Below are positions 45,962 through 54,633 of a stretch of 64,000 nucleotides of DNA, one piece after another. The notes beneath the pieces are model-generated. The model had not been told where the DNA came from. It did no database searches and saw nothing but the letters and a program-made list of their open reading frames with translations. The DNA lies in NCBI RefSeq assembly GCF_012912005.1, contig NZ_JABBEA010000001.1, forward strand, positions 124,001 to 188,000, read 5' to 3'. The stretch's first letter is position 1, and each line of letters begins with the position of its first letter. Made by a program: the position numbers and the translations under genes. The DNA comes from Paenibacillus sp. SZ31. Its GTDB lineage: Bacteria; Bacillota; Bacilli; Paenibacillales; Paenibacillaceae.

Positions 45962-46423
45962 TTACATCGTTGCTATCACAATGGATGAAAAGCTTGTACT
46001 ACTCAACTTACCCTCTGGTAAAGCTTCATTAATAAGACCAGTTAATTTCTCGTTAAATAGTATCCGACCCTTTGCTGTAGCCAGTTCATCAGACTTCGTA
46101 TCTGCAAGCGTCTGAATGATGATCGGTTTCACCACAATTTCTTTAATCTTCTCAAAATCTTCCTTAGCTTTTACGTCAGCCAACTTGAATGAGAAGCTAA
46201 CGACAATAACATGATCTGTATCAGCCAAGTTGGTTTTAATTTCTCCAAGCTCTGAGGAAACTTCTACAATCTCATCCGCAGTCATCTTCTTAGCTTCAGA
46301 AGCCGCAGCAGTATGTGTGTCATTCTTAGTCCCATTCTGTCCTTGCATAAATACAAACACAACCACCACAATGAGTGTTATTGCCAGCAACATTGTTGCA
46401 AGCCAGGGCATCATCTTTTTCAT
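45962..46423 (-). CDS. fliL: Flagellar basal body-associated protein FliL
   Basis: A 153-residue single-pass membrane protein (segment about 5-27) with a periplasm-facing FliL domain containing the conserved helix LPEGKLSSTSFSSIVIATM at the C-terminus. It supports stator function. The start shares one base with the swrD stop (TGATG-type junction), so the genes are coupled. Confidence 0.93.
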   Translation of the reverse strand: MKKMMPWLATMLLAITLIVVVVFVFMQGQNGTKNDTHTAAASEAKKMTADEIVEVSSELGEIKTNLADTDHVIVVSFSFKLADVKAKEDFEKIKEIVVKPIIIQTLADTKSDELATAKGRILFNEKLTGLINEALPEGKLSSTSFSSIVIATM

Positions 46424-46644
46424 CAGGATTCCTCCGTTTGCTGCACTTTGATAGTGGCTGCCTGAACCCCGATTTCACGGTTGTAATCTTTAATTTTGGA
46501 AATAACTTCATCGGCCTTCTCAAGCACAATCAGTCTCTTTCCAGTTACCAGAGTAACATACGTGTCCGGCGTTTCTTCCACAATCTCAACCATCAGCGCA
46601 TTTAACCACATGGGAGAACCATTTAACCGCGTAACCGAAATCAT
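46423..46644 (-). CDS. swrD: Flagellar protein FlbD / swarming motility protein SwrD
   Basis: A 73-residue protein of the FlbD family. MISVTRLNGSPMWLNALMVE and TYVTLVTGKRLIVLE are typical. In B. subtilis the homologue SwrD (YlzI) raises flagellar torque and lies in the same place, between the hook gene and fliL. GAGGGGG stands 6 bases before the ATG and just behind a stable hairpin. Confidence 0.93.
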   Translation of the reverse strand: MISVTRLNGSPMWLNALMVEIVEETPDTYVTLVTGKRLIVLEKADEVISKIKDYNREIGVQAATIKVQQTEES

Positions 46645-46664
46645 GCTAAGCCCCCTCGATCAGA

Positions 46665-46687
46665 GTGGGAGGAGCAAGCTCCTCCAC
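46665..46687 (-). promoter_or_regulatory. Very stable hairpin between flgE and swrD
   Basis: Arms GTGG(G)AGGAGC and GCTCCTCCAC pair over 10 bp with one bulge around two bases. No T-tract follows on the minus strand. It begins about 24 bases behind the flgE stop and ends 8 bases before the swrD SD. A role in protecting the abundant hook mRNA or in limiting swrD translation is inference. Confidence 0.6.
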
Positions 46688-46711
46688 ATTTTAAAAATCA
46701 CCAATCAGCTA

Positions 46712-47527
46712 TTAACGTTTCAGGTTAACAACTTCCTGAAGTATTTCATCCGACGTTGTAATGATCCGTGAGTTTGCCTGGAATCCACGCTGAGCTACGA
46801 TCATCTCAGTAAATTCACCAGTCAGATCCACGTTTGACATTTCGAGCTGTCCAGCAATGATTGCTCCTGTTCCGTCCTCAGCACTGTTCGCTGTCAATGG
46901 TTCAAGCGCCCCATCTGGATTCGCGTTCGCTGTCATACGGTACAAATTGCCTCCAATTTTCTCAAGGCCCTCCGGATTGACAACTTTACCTATCCCAATC
47001 TGTGGACCCGCTTCGATGGTTCCGTCTGCCATGGTCTGGTTAATCGTTCCATCCTGGCCAATAGTGAAGGAAACGACGTCATCTGGAATAGTAATATTTC
47101 CACCACCGTTATCCAGAACAAACAATCCATCCGATGTCAAAAGGTTACGAGCAGCATCCACATGAAAATCCCCTGCACGAGTCAGGTAGGGTATTTCCTG
47201 ATCTTCACTCAAACGTACAAGGAAGAATCCATCTCCATTAATACGAAGATCTGTTGGATTATTCGTTGTCATTGGACTTCCCGCCAGATGCAGCGTATCA
47301 ATTGAACCTACGGTTACACCAAGACCAATTTGTTTCGCATTGACACCACCAGTTGCATCGCCAGGGGCAGTTACCCCTGCCGTAGTTTGGCTCATAATAT
47401 CCTTGAACATAACTCGACTGCCTTTGAAGCCAACCGTGTTCACGTTCGCAATATTGTTACCAATTACGTCGAGTTTTGTTTGAAAACCCCGCATCCCGGA
47501 AACGCCTGAGTACATTGATTTTATCAT
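46712..47527 (-). CDS. flgE: Flagellar hook protein FlgE (FlgG-like)
   Basis: A 271-residue rod/hook family protein. The N-terminal MYSGVSGMRGFQTKLDVIGNNIANVNTVGF (in parts) is the flagellar basal body rod motif. The C-terminal MIVAQRGFQANSRIITTSDE is the D0 helix. In B. subtilis the equivalent gene, first called flgG, encodes the hook subunit FlgE at 264 residues; position after flgD supports this. GGGAGG precedes the ATG. Hairpins lie on both sides of the gene. Confidence 0.93.
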   Translation of the reverse strand: MIKSMYSGVSGMRGFQTKLDVIGNNIANVNTVGFKGSRVMFKDIMSQTTAGVTAPGDATGGVNAKQIGLGVTVGSIDTLHLAGSPMTTNNPTDLRINGDGFFLVRLSEDQEIPYLTRAGDFHVDAARNLLTSDGLFVLDNGGGNITIPDDVVSFTIGQDGTINQTMADGTIEAGPQIGIGKVVNPEGLEKIGGNLYRMTANANPDGALEPLTANSAEDGTGAIIAGQLEMSNVDLTGEFTEMIVAQRGFQANSRIITTSDEILQEVVNLKR

Positions 47528-47583
47528 TTTAAAAAATCCTCCCAGTCTTCATTTGGTTACCGCATCAGTCGGTCAGCGGCATT

Positions 47584-47608
47584 CCGGCTCCCGAGAAGGG
47601 CCAACCGG
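47584..47608 (-). promoter_or_regulatory. GC-rich hairpin upstream of flgE
   Basis: CCGG arms at both ends plus an inner CCC/GGG pairing form an imperfect stem in the 81-base gap between the preceding gene and flgE. No T-tract follows. Together with 46665-46687 it brackets flgE. Confidence 0.4.
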
Positions 47609-47992
47609 TTAAGAAATGATTACGGCACTATCAATCTGAGTGAAGACATTATCCTTCATGCTCTCACTATCCATAGCTGTAACCACTGTACGATTTTTGA
47701 CATTGACGATAAAAGCCATATCCTGCATCAAAATCAATGACTCTTTGGCTCCCTTGGCAGCAGCTTTGTCCAAAGCAGAACCAATCTGTTCCATTTGCTC
47801 CGTTTTGAGTTCAATACCACGCTGTTCCAATCGCTTGGCAGCATGATTGCTCAATTTCAGAAGATTATCTTCCAGGACCTTCGCAAAAGGCTTTTCGGGT
47901 ATAGCTGAGCCTTCTCCCGTTTTGGGTCTTTGAAGCATATTCGGAGTAATCGGGCCTGCATATAATTGTCCAACCGTTATGCGATCACTCAT
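47609..47992 (-). CDS. Flagellar operon protein of the TIGR02530 type
   Basis: A 127-residue protein. SNHAAKRLEQRGIELKTEQME and GAKESLILMQDMAFIVNVKN (central motifs) with FTQIDSAVIIS at the end are typical of the small conserved protein found between flgD and the hook gene in many Firmicutes. Its function is not established; association with hook assembly is inferred from position. It overlaps flgD by an ATGA junction. Confidence 0.88.
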   Translation of the reverse strand: MSDRITVGQLYAGPITPNMLQRPKTGEGSAIPEKPFAKVLEDNLLKLSNHAAKRLEQRGIELKTEQMEQIGSALDKAAAKGAKESLILMQDMAFIVNVKNRTVVTAMDSESMKDNVFTQIDSAVIIS

Positions 47993-48546
47993 ATCGTTTT
48001 ACCGCTATCTTCTGGATCACCCGTTTCAGCAGCTGATTCAGCTTCCTGGCTCTCGTTCGATTCAGTGGTTACATTCTGAACGTTATCTACCGGAGTTTGA
48101 TTCTCTTCTGCCTGTTTTGGATAATTCACCTGAATAATCTCATCCAGCTTAATCTCGTCATTGCCCACTTTCGCGTATTGAACGCTATCTCTTACAATGA
48201 TGGAATCCACAATACCCTGTCGAAGAGTTCCGTTGTCCGCTTTATTAGAAGAAAGCCAACTTACCTCCATGCCAATCATGCCGGATACCGCACCAAGTGA
48301 CTGATTCAACGTTTTGAGTTGAGTCGAAATATTGACCAGTTGTTCCACTGAGCTGAACTGTGCCATTTGAGCGATAAATTCCTTATCCTCCATCGGCTGC
48401 ATCGGATCTTGGTTCTGCAGCTGGGTAATCAGGATTTTTAGAAACTGATCTTTCCCCAATTCTTTTGTTGCAGCGCTTGTGGTTGCTTTATTAGCTGCCG
48501 AATAGTTCGGCCAGGTATTATTGGTTGAAACAATTTCATTAGCCAT
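47989..48546 (-). CDS. flgD: Flagellar hook assembly (cap) protein FlgD
   Basis: A 185-residue hook scaffolding protein. LGKDQFLKILITQLQNQDPM and FIAQMAQFSSVEQLVNI form the conserved N-terminal FlgD segment. The middle carries a short tudor-like region (VSWLSSNKADNGTLRQG). The C-terminal tail is Glu/Ser-rich and probably disordered. GAGGTG precedes the ATG. Confidence 0.95.
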   Translation of the reverse strand: MANEIVSTNNTWPNYSAANKATTSAATKELGKDQFLKILITQLQNQDPMQPMEDKEFIAQMAQFSSVEQLVNISTQLKTLNQSLGAVSGMIGMEVSWLSSNKADNGTLRQGIVDSIIVRDSVQYAKVGNDEIKLDEIIQVNYPKQAEENQTPVDNVQNVTTESNESQEAESAAETGDPEDSGKTI

Positions 48547-48565
48547 TTGCTCACCTCATTTCTAT

Positions 48566-49954
48566 TTAAGCCTTTGCACTAAACGTATCTCTTTGCAATT
48601 CATTTCCTTCGACTTGCTCGCTACGCCAATTACGCAATTCTTCTTGAATGCCTGCTGTAGCTATAGCATCATCCGATTGTTCCTCACGCTCACGCGAACG
48701 ACGCTGTTGCTGAGAGTTACTTCCCGGCTGACGTCCTCCATCCTGATACATCTGTGATCCGATTGAACTGTTCTGCGTAACCTCAAGTCGTTCTACTTGA
48801 ATTCCCTGAGCTTGAAGTGAAGAACGGAGCTGCATCATTTGTTGTTCAAGCATGTCTTTGGCCATCGTATGCTCTGTCATGAACCTTGCAACCAATTGCC
48901 CGTTCTGCAAAGTAATTTGTACATCCAGTTTCCCTAGATGCTCAGGACGAAGTGAGATGGTTGCCTCAGAAAATCCTTTTTGCTGTACAATATCCAGCTT
49001 GCTGACAACAAACTGTGTCATTTCTTTGGCAAACTGTGATGTTTGCATGACAGGTTCAGCCGGTTTTCCTGCTGTTGTACCTGATGTACGCAAGGATAAT
49101 TCTCCTGCAGTAATGATAGTTGAGTGATCCACTTCTGAAGCTGCATTTGCAGCAGATGTCGCCTCCGTGTCACCTTTCACCTGAATTCCAGCATTTGCGG
49201 CTGCCGCAACAAGAACTTGTGGTACGACTGAATCCTGTTTGGTCGTTTGAAGTGACGTAGTTGGAGCGACTTGTACAGCCTGATCCTTAACTGCAGTCAA
49301 TGTATCCAGTATGGATTTCAGTTCAGTCCACCCTTTGTTGCTAGTGGTATCCACTCCAGCCTCTTGAAGCTGACTCTGCAGAGATTGTAGCAAATGCTTA
49401 AATTCGGGAGCGTTCTTCGCAACAGTACTCTCTGGTTCATTCATTGCAGCTACTAATTGTGTAAGCATATCCTGTAAAACAAAACGTACCGCTGCCGGAT
49501 GCTGCGAGAGTTCAATTACAGGTACTGTATTGGCACTTCCAGCTCCATCAGAAGACTCATCAGAACCTTCTGTGTTAGTACCAGAAGCATCATTTAGTTG
49601 TGTATACATCTGTTGAATCAGAGTCTGTAAGCCTGCAAGTAGAGATGGGTCATTTTCCAAAGCTTCGTCAAGAGAATCCAAGTCCGTGAACAACGAATTC
49701 AGTATATCCGCGATTGAGGTCTCTTCCCCGTCTTCACTTGGGGCAAAGGAAAACACCAGTGGATTTGCTGTTAAGCTTCCTGTAGCGCTTGAACTATCAC
49801 CTTCTGTAGATCCTCCGGATAATGACTGTGCAAGAGTTTGCAGAAATTCACCACCAGCACCTGAAGTTGAACCTTTTGATTGTGCTCCAGTCGTCTGACC
49901 AGTTCCTGCAGCTTTTGCAGATGCTGTAGATGTCATTTGGTATACGATCGACAT
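48566..49954 (-). CDS. fliK: Flagellar hook-length control protein FliK
   Basis: A 462-residue secreted ruler. The first 330 residues are Ser/Thr/Ala/Gln-rich and low in order. The C-terminal Flg_hook domain (about 345-430) has SEATISLRPEHLGKLDVQIT and VARFMTEHTMAKDMLEQQM. FliK measures hook length and triggers the FlhB switch. GGAGGTG precedes the ATG. Confidence 0.94.
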   Translation of the reverse strand: MSIVYQMTSTASAKAAGTGQTTGAQSKGSTSGAGGEFLQTLAQSLSGGSTEGDSSSATGSLTANPLVFSFAPSEDGEETSIADILNSLFTDLDSLDEALENDPSLLAGLQTLIQQMYTQLNDASGTNTEGSDESSDGAGSANTVPVIELSQHPAAVRFVLQDMLTQLVAAMNEPESTVAKNAPEFKHLLQSLQSQLQEAGVDTTSNKGWTELKSILDTLTAVKDQAVQVAPTTSLQTTKQDSVVPQVLVAAAANAGIQVKGDTEATSAANAASEVDHSTIITAGELSLRTSGTTAGKPAEPVMQTSQFAKEMTQFVVSKLDIVQQKGFSEATISLRPEHLGKLDVQITLQNGQLVARFMTEHTMAKDMLEQQMMQLRSSLQAQGIQVERLEVTQNSSIGSQMYQDGGRQPGSNSQQQRRSREREEQSDDAIATAGIQEELRNWRSEQVEGNELQRDTFSAKA

Positions 49955-49994
49955 TTATTTTCACCTCCTCTCGGTTCCATCAGTCTAATCAGAT

Positions 49995-50936
49995 CTACCT
50001 GTTGCCCATTAATCTGTTCAAAATCTTTGCAGTTTCCACCGAATCCTCAGAAGACATGTTTTCAAGCAATTGAGAGCGTGTCGCATCGTCTACTGAATTC
50101 AGGATCGTCAATGTTTTATCAGGACTTAACTTGTATGTTTCCAATAGAAGCTTCGCACCACTTGAAGCAGACATCGAAGCAAATGTTTGACTCAGCTGGT
50201 TTTTATCCAGGTTTTTGCTCGTCGTTGTTGCTGCAGTGGATGTTGCTTCGGTTTCTTTCTTCAATCTGGACTGCAGTGCATCCAGTGCAAGATCTCCGGA
50301 CGGTTTGGCATCCTTCATCATCATGGTGACATCGGCGGCTGTTTTCGGGTCCATCTTTTCAAGCACCTTAGTCCGAGCAGATGATTGCATGGCATTCAAC
50401 AACAGTACCATTTCCTCATTCGTCATGTTTTGCAAAATCGGTGCAGCTTTGCTCGGGCTCATATCCGCATACATTTTAGCTAAATCTTTTATTTGCTTCT
50501 GATAATCAGATTCCGTTTCCGGCGTTGCCGCCGTAGCGGTTTCAGCAGCTTTTTCTGCATCATCCAACTTCTTCTGAAGGTCCGTCGCTTTCTTCGCTTC
50601 AGTTGTTGTCGCTTCTTGTGCTGCCTTGAGCTCTGTTTCTTTGGCAGTTACTTGGGACTTCAGCTTTTCAATTGTCGCTTCAGCACTTTCAACCTGCTGC
50701 TCGCTCTTCTCCAGCTTCTTTTTCTCAGGGTCCAGCACAGGATCAGGTACCCATTCCTTAACTACTGGAATCTTGTTGGCAAATTCAAATAAATTGTTAC
50801 GAATATCTACATTAAAAAGCGTAAGCAATACGCCGAGCAATACTACCGTGAATACAATCGGGATTGAGATCATGAGAAATTTTTCCCAACCGCCTCCCGA
50901 CTCTTTTTCCATGTCGTTATCGTCTTTAACAGCCAT
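49995..50936 (-). CDS. MotE-like flagellar protein with MgtE intracellular N domain (YlxF position)
   Basis: A 313-residue single-pass protein. A membrane segment lies at about 22-44, then a coiled coil from 75 to 135. An MgtE_N-type domain follows (MYADMSPSKAAPILQNMTNEE, VLEKMDPKTAADVT), and a second, related stretch occurs near the C-terminus (FASMSASSGAKLLLETYKLS). B. subtilis YlxF occupies the same place between fliJ and fliK; MotE is the name used in other bacteria for a chaperone of stator protein MotC. Function here is unproven. Confidence 0.85.
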   Translation of the reverse strand: MAVKDDNDMEKESGGGWEKFLMISIPIVFTVVLLGVLLTLFNVDIRNNLFEFANKIPVVKEWVPDPVLDPEKKKLEKSEQQVESAEATIEKLKSQVTAKETELKAAQEATTTEAKKATDLQKKLDDAEKAAETATAATPETESDYQKQIKDLAKMYADMSPSKAAPILQNMTNEEMVLLLNAMQSSARTKVLEKMDPKTAADVTMMMKDAKPSGDLALDALQSRLKKETEATSTAATTTSKNLDKNQLSQTFASMSASSGAKLLLETYKLSPDKTLTILNSVDDATRSQLLENMSSEDSVETAKILNRLMGNR

Positions 50937-50979
50937 CGTTCATTCCTCCTTCACGAGACAACTTCGCGTCCGGCTCACA

Positions 50980-51432
50980 TCAATTCGCGCGTCCGGCTTT
51001 GGCAGCGAAGCGTACAGTAGCCATCTCGTCCAGATCGTTCTGTTCCCGAAGGAGCATCTCCTGCTGAAATTTGATTTTCGCCTTGTCCCTTGCTCCAACC
51101 CATACTTTTTCGTCAATCATCTTACCGTTTAGAAAGGTCTGATTCCGTTGCACATTGACCTGAGCATGTTTAACATCACTGTTTTTGCGTGAAATGCACT
51201 CGTCAAGGTGATGTACATAACGCTGCATCTCCTGCAGACTGTTTACAGACGCTGTATTTTCCGTAGCAGATTGGATAATCCCCACCAGGTTACTTCTATC
51301 GTTCAGAAGTTGTATCAGATGCTCTTCCTCCGTCTGAAGTTTACCGATCGCTGTGGATAACATCCACTCTGCCTGTGTTTTCTCATTACTCTTCAGGTCA
51401 ACAACTTTCTGGAAATGATATCGAAATTTCAT
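50980..51432 (-). CDS. fliJ: Flagellar export chaperone FliJ
   Basis: A 150-residue, almost fully helical protein predicted as an antiparallel coiled coil. It starts MKFRYHFQKVVDLKSNEKTQ, the usual FliJ N-terminus. FliJ inserts in the FliI ATPase ring. It lies 11 bases behind fliI. Confidence 0.93.
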   Translation of the reverse strand: MKFRYHFQKVVDLKSNEKTQAEWMLSTAIGKLQTEEEHLIQLLNDRSNLVGIIQSATENTASVNSLQEMQRYVHHLDECISRKNSDVKHAQVNVQRNQTFLNGKMIDEKVWVGARDKAKIKFQQEMLLREQNDLDEMATVRFAAKAGRAN

Positions 51433-51443
51433 CGTTTACCCAT

Positions 51444-52763
51444 TCATCTCCTTGCAAATTCAAGAATCAAACGTTCCTGCACTTCACTTAAGGTGACTTT
51501 CTCATCGACTTTCTGCTTTGTAAAGTTCCATATGCTATCAATCTGGTCTATCGATTCATCTATGGCTGCATTTGATCCCCGCTGGTAAGCTCCAATATTG
51601 ATCAAATCTTCTGATTCTTTGTAGACAGCCATCAAACGTTTCATATTATTGACGGCTTCCAACTGCTCTTCCGGGGCAATATCCTTCATGACACGACTTA
51701 TGCTGGCCAACACATCGATCGCAGGAAAATGACCTTTATTCGCAATGGATCGGTTTAACACAATGTGGCCATCCAGTATCCCCCTTACCGCATCGGCGAT
51801 CGGTTCGTTCATGTCATCCCCGTCAACCAGAACGGTGTAAAAAGCAGTAATCGAGCCTGTAGGCCCTGTACCCGCACGTTCAAGCAATTTGGGCAAACTC
51901 GCAAATACCGATGGAGTATATCCTCTCATTGCCGGAGGTTCACCTACAGCTAAACCAACTTCCCTTTGAGCCATCGCATATCGGGTAACCGAGTCCATCA
52001 TCAGCATCACATTCATTCCACGGTCCCGGAAATACTCTGCAATAGTGGTTGCAATAACCGCTCCCTTGATCCGAATCAGGGCAGGCTGATCTGATGTTGC
52101 AACAATGACTACGGAGCGTTCCAGTCCTTCCGGACCCAGATCCCGTTCAATAAAGTCGCGAACCTCACGTCCACGCTCACCTACAAGCGCGATGACATTG
52201 ACATCTGCCGCTGTATTACGGGCGATCATGCCCATCAATGTACTCTTACCAACACCTGAGCCGGCAAAAATACCTACACGCTGTCCCTTACCTACGGTCA
52301 ACAATCCGTCGATCGCTCTTACACCAACACCCATAGTTTCAAGTACACGCGGACGATCCATTGGATTGACTGGTGTATTGGATGTAGAGTACATCGGCAT
52401 TCTGGATGGAAGGAGTGAACCGTCTAGCGGTTGTCCAAGTCCGTCCAAGACTTTACCGAGTAATTCAGAGCCTACCTGAACGCCGAGCGGCTTCCCCGTA
52501 CCGACTACATCACAACCAGGACCGATGGATTGCAGTTCACCCAGTGGCATAAGCAGCACTTTGTTATCTCGAAACCCAACGACTTCAGCCTGGAGAGGCT
52601 TGGCGGACTTACCAGGGTAGATGTAACATACGTCACCGATACTTGCATCCGGCCCTTCGGACTCAACCATAAGACCAATGACCTGAGTAACCTTGCCGTT
52701 AATGCGCACGGGATCAAATTGCCGCAAATGTTCCATATATCGCTGTGAACTAAGAACCTTCAT
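51444..52763 (-). CDS. fliI: Flagellar export ATPase FliI
   Basis: A 439-residue F1-beta-like ATPase powering type III export. GIFAGSGVGKSTLMGM is the P-loop, VNVIALVGERGREVRDF follows, and MLMMDSVTRYAMAQREVGLA is the Walker B region. The start at 52763 (MKVLSSQRY) gives the length of B. subtilis FliI and has GAGGAG upstream. It overlaps the fliH end by 14 bases. Codons further upstream (TTG, ATG) have no good SD. Confidence 0.96.
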   Translation of the reverse strand: MKVLSSQRYMEHLRQFDPVRINGKVTQVIGLMVESEGPDASIGDVCYIYPGKSAKPLQAEVVGFRDNKVLLMPLGELQSIGPGCDVVGTGKPLGVQVGSELLGKVLDGLGQPLDGSLLPSRMPMYSTSNTPVNPMDRPRVLETMGVGVRAIDGLLTVGKGQRVGIFAGSGVGKSTLMGMIARNTAADVNVIALVGERGREVRDFIERDLGPEGLERSVVIVATSDQPALIRIKGAVIATTIAEYFRDRGMNVMLMMDSVTRYAMAQREVGLAVGEPPAMRGYTPSVFASLPKLLERAGTGPTGSITAFYTVLVDGDDMNEPIADAVRGILDGHIVLNRSIANKGHFPAIDVLASISRVMKDIAPEEQLEAVNNMKRLMAVYKESEDLINIGAYQRGSNAAIDESIDQIDSIWNFTKQKVDEKVTLSEVQERLILEFARR

Positions 52764-53613
52764 GTTGATTTTTTCGCTCCTCATCCTCAAGTGCTATGCG
52801 GACCAGTTCTTTTTTAATCTCAGCAAGCTGTGTGTCAATTCTCGCATCCACACTTCCGAACGAAGAACGGATAACACATCCTTTATCTTTGACCGTCGAA
52901 TCAGGCAAAATCTGTAATTCTGCCTGAGAGTCGATGGATAGAGACAATTCTTCACGGGCTGCCTGTACAAATGTAAATTGATCAGGAGCCACACACAGTG
53001 TGATCAAGCCCTGTTCCCGTTTACGTGACAAACTCTGACGAATCAGTTCCAACGTGTGATCGGGTTCAATGGTAAGTTGTTTATCAATGACTTTCTCAGC
53101 AATCCCGCAAGCGAGATCAACAAGAAATGGTTCGGCTTCCTGAATAATCTGATCTTTTGCTACATAAGCTTCCTGAAGCACTTCCTGAGCTTCCTTCATC
53201 ATCTTTTCGATCATCACCTGGAGATCCAGTTCAGCCTGTACTTTGCCTTCTTCAAAACCCTGTTGGAAACCTTGTGAACGAAGTGCTTCGGTCAAATGTT
53301 CATCCTGTTGTCTTTGTTCCTGCCACCAGGTATCGATCTGTTCACGGGCTTCTTGAAGCATGCGCTCTGCTTCTTCTGAAGCTTCACGTACTTGCTTTTC
53401 TGCAAACTCCTTGGCATCTTCCAGCATCTCTGCGGTAAGGCGTTGTGTTTCTTCGTCCACGCGTGCTTGAAGCGTTTCTGCTTCAGAACCTTCAGCACTT
53501 TCACCATTTAATTCCGTTTCAGACTCCTCAGTACCACCATAATGATGATGATTTTCAAGTCTTTTGCGGTCATCAACAGGTACATACTGGAAAGATTTAA
53601 TCAAATTAGACAA
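52750..53613 (-). CDS. fliH: Flagellar export ATPase regulator FliH
   Basis: A 287-residue stator-like protein that binds FliI. The N-terminal half is an acidic, Glu/Gln-rich helical region. The C-terminal half (DLACGIAEKVIDKQLTIEPD) resembles V-type ATPase subunit E. I place the start at TTG 53611-53613, 9 bases behind GGAGGAG, inside the end of fliG (8-base overlap). The in-frame ATG three codons upstream directly abuts the SD. Confidence 0.93.
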   Translation of the reverse strand: MSNLIKSFQYVPVDDRKRLENHHHYGGTEESETELNGESAEGSEAETLQARVDEETQRLTAEMLEDAKEFAEKQVREASEEAERMLQEAREQIDTWWQEQRQQDEHLTEALRSQGFQQGFEEGKVQAELDLQVMIEKMMKEAQEVLQEAYVAKDQIIQEAEPFLVDLACGIAEKVIDKQLTIEPDHTLELIRQSLSRKREQGLITLCVAPDQFTFVQAAREELSLSIDSQAELQILPDSTVKDKGCVIRSSFGSVDARIDTQLAEIKKELVRIALEDEERKNQHEGS

Positions 53614-54622
53614 TGATATCATCTCCTCCACCGCGTGCGATAATGATCTCACCGGCTTCTTCCAATCTGCGTATCGTTCCTACGATGCGTGTTTGAGCTT
53701 CCTCAACATCACGCAACCGCACAGGTCCCATGAACTCCATCTCTTCTTTGAATGTCTCGGACATCCGTTTCGACATGTTCCGGAACACGGCATCCCGAAC
53801 TTCTTCGCTTGCCACTTTGAGTGCGAGTTGCAGATCTGCGTTGTCAATATCGCGAATAATACGCTGAATCGAACGATCATCCACATTGACGATATCTTCG
53901 AATACGAACATGCGTTTTTTGATTTCCTCAGCAAGCTCTGGATCCTGAATTTCGAGAGAGTCCAAAATGGTACGCTCTGTACCACGATCGACTCCGTTCA
54001 GAATCTGAACGATCGATTCGATACCACCCGCATTTGTGTAATCCTGCGTTACGGTAGAAGATAGCTTCTGTTCCAGAACCCGCTCCACTTGAGAGATAAC
54101 TTCTGGCGAAGTACTGTCCATAACCGCCACGCGGCGAGCGACATCTGCCTGCTTCTCTTGTGGCAAAGATGACAGAATCGCTGCAGCCTGTTCGAACTGG
54201 AGATAAGACAGAACCAGCGCGATCGTTTGCGGACTTTCATTCTGAATAAAGTTCAAAATTTGATTTGGATCCGCTTTGCGTGCAAAGTCAAACGGTCTGA
54301 CCTGCAACGTAGCCGTCAAACGATTAATAACTTCAAGTGCTTTGGAAGAACCCAAAGCTTTCTCCAGGATCTCTCTGGCATAATTGATACCGCCCTGAGA
54401 GATATATTCCTGTGCCAGACAGATCTGGTGAAACTCGGCCATGATCATGTCCTTCTCGGAAGAATCAACTTTGCGAACGTTAGCAATCTCCAACGTGAGT
54501 TGCTCGATCTCCTCATCACGCAGATGTTTGAATATCTGTGCCGATACTTCCGGACCTAATGTAATCAACAATATTGCTGCTTTTTGTCTGCCACTCAAAC
54601 CTTGACTGCTTGCCTTTGCCAA
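53606..54622 (-). CDS. fliG: Flagellar motor switch protein FliG
   Basis: A 338-residue rotor protein. The N-terminal FliF-binding domain begins MAKASSQGLSGRQKAAILLI, the middle has the EHPQ-like region (NESPQTIALVLSYL), and the C-terminal domain has the charged torque helix (DVDDRSIQRIIRDID-type residues and ALKVASEEVRDAVF). The TTG at 54620-54622 is chosen: AGAGGTG stands 6 bases ahead, and N-terminus and length then match B. subtilis FliG. A GTG three codons earlier is part of the SD itself. Confidence 0.96.
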   Translation of the reverse strand: MAKASSQGLSGRQKAAILLITLGPEVSAQIFKHLRDEEIEQLTLEIANVRKVDSSEKDMIMAEFHQICLAQEYISQGGINYAREILEKALGSSKALEVINRLTATLQVRPFDFARKADPNQILNFIQNESPQTIALVLSYLQFEQAAAILSSLPQEKQADVARRVAVMDSTSPEVISQVERVLEQKLSSTVTQDYTNAGGIESIVQILNGVDRGTERTILDSLEIQDPELAEEIKKRMFVFEDIVNVDDRSIQRIIRDIDNADLQLALKVASEEVRDAVFRNMSKRMSETFKEEMEFMGPVRLRDVEEAQTRIVGTIRRLEEAGEIIIARGGGDDIIV

Positions 54623-54633
54623 TGCGTTCACCT

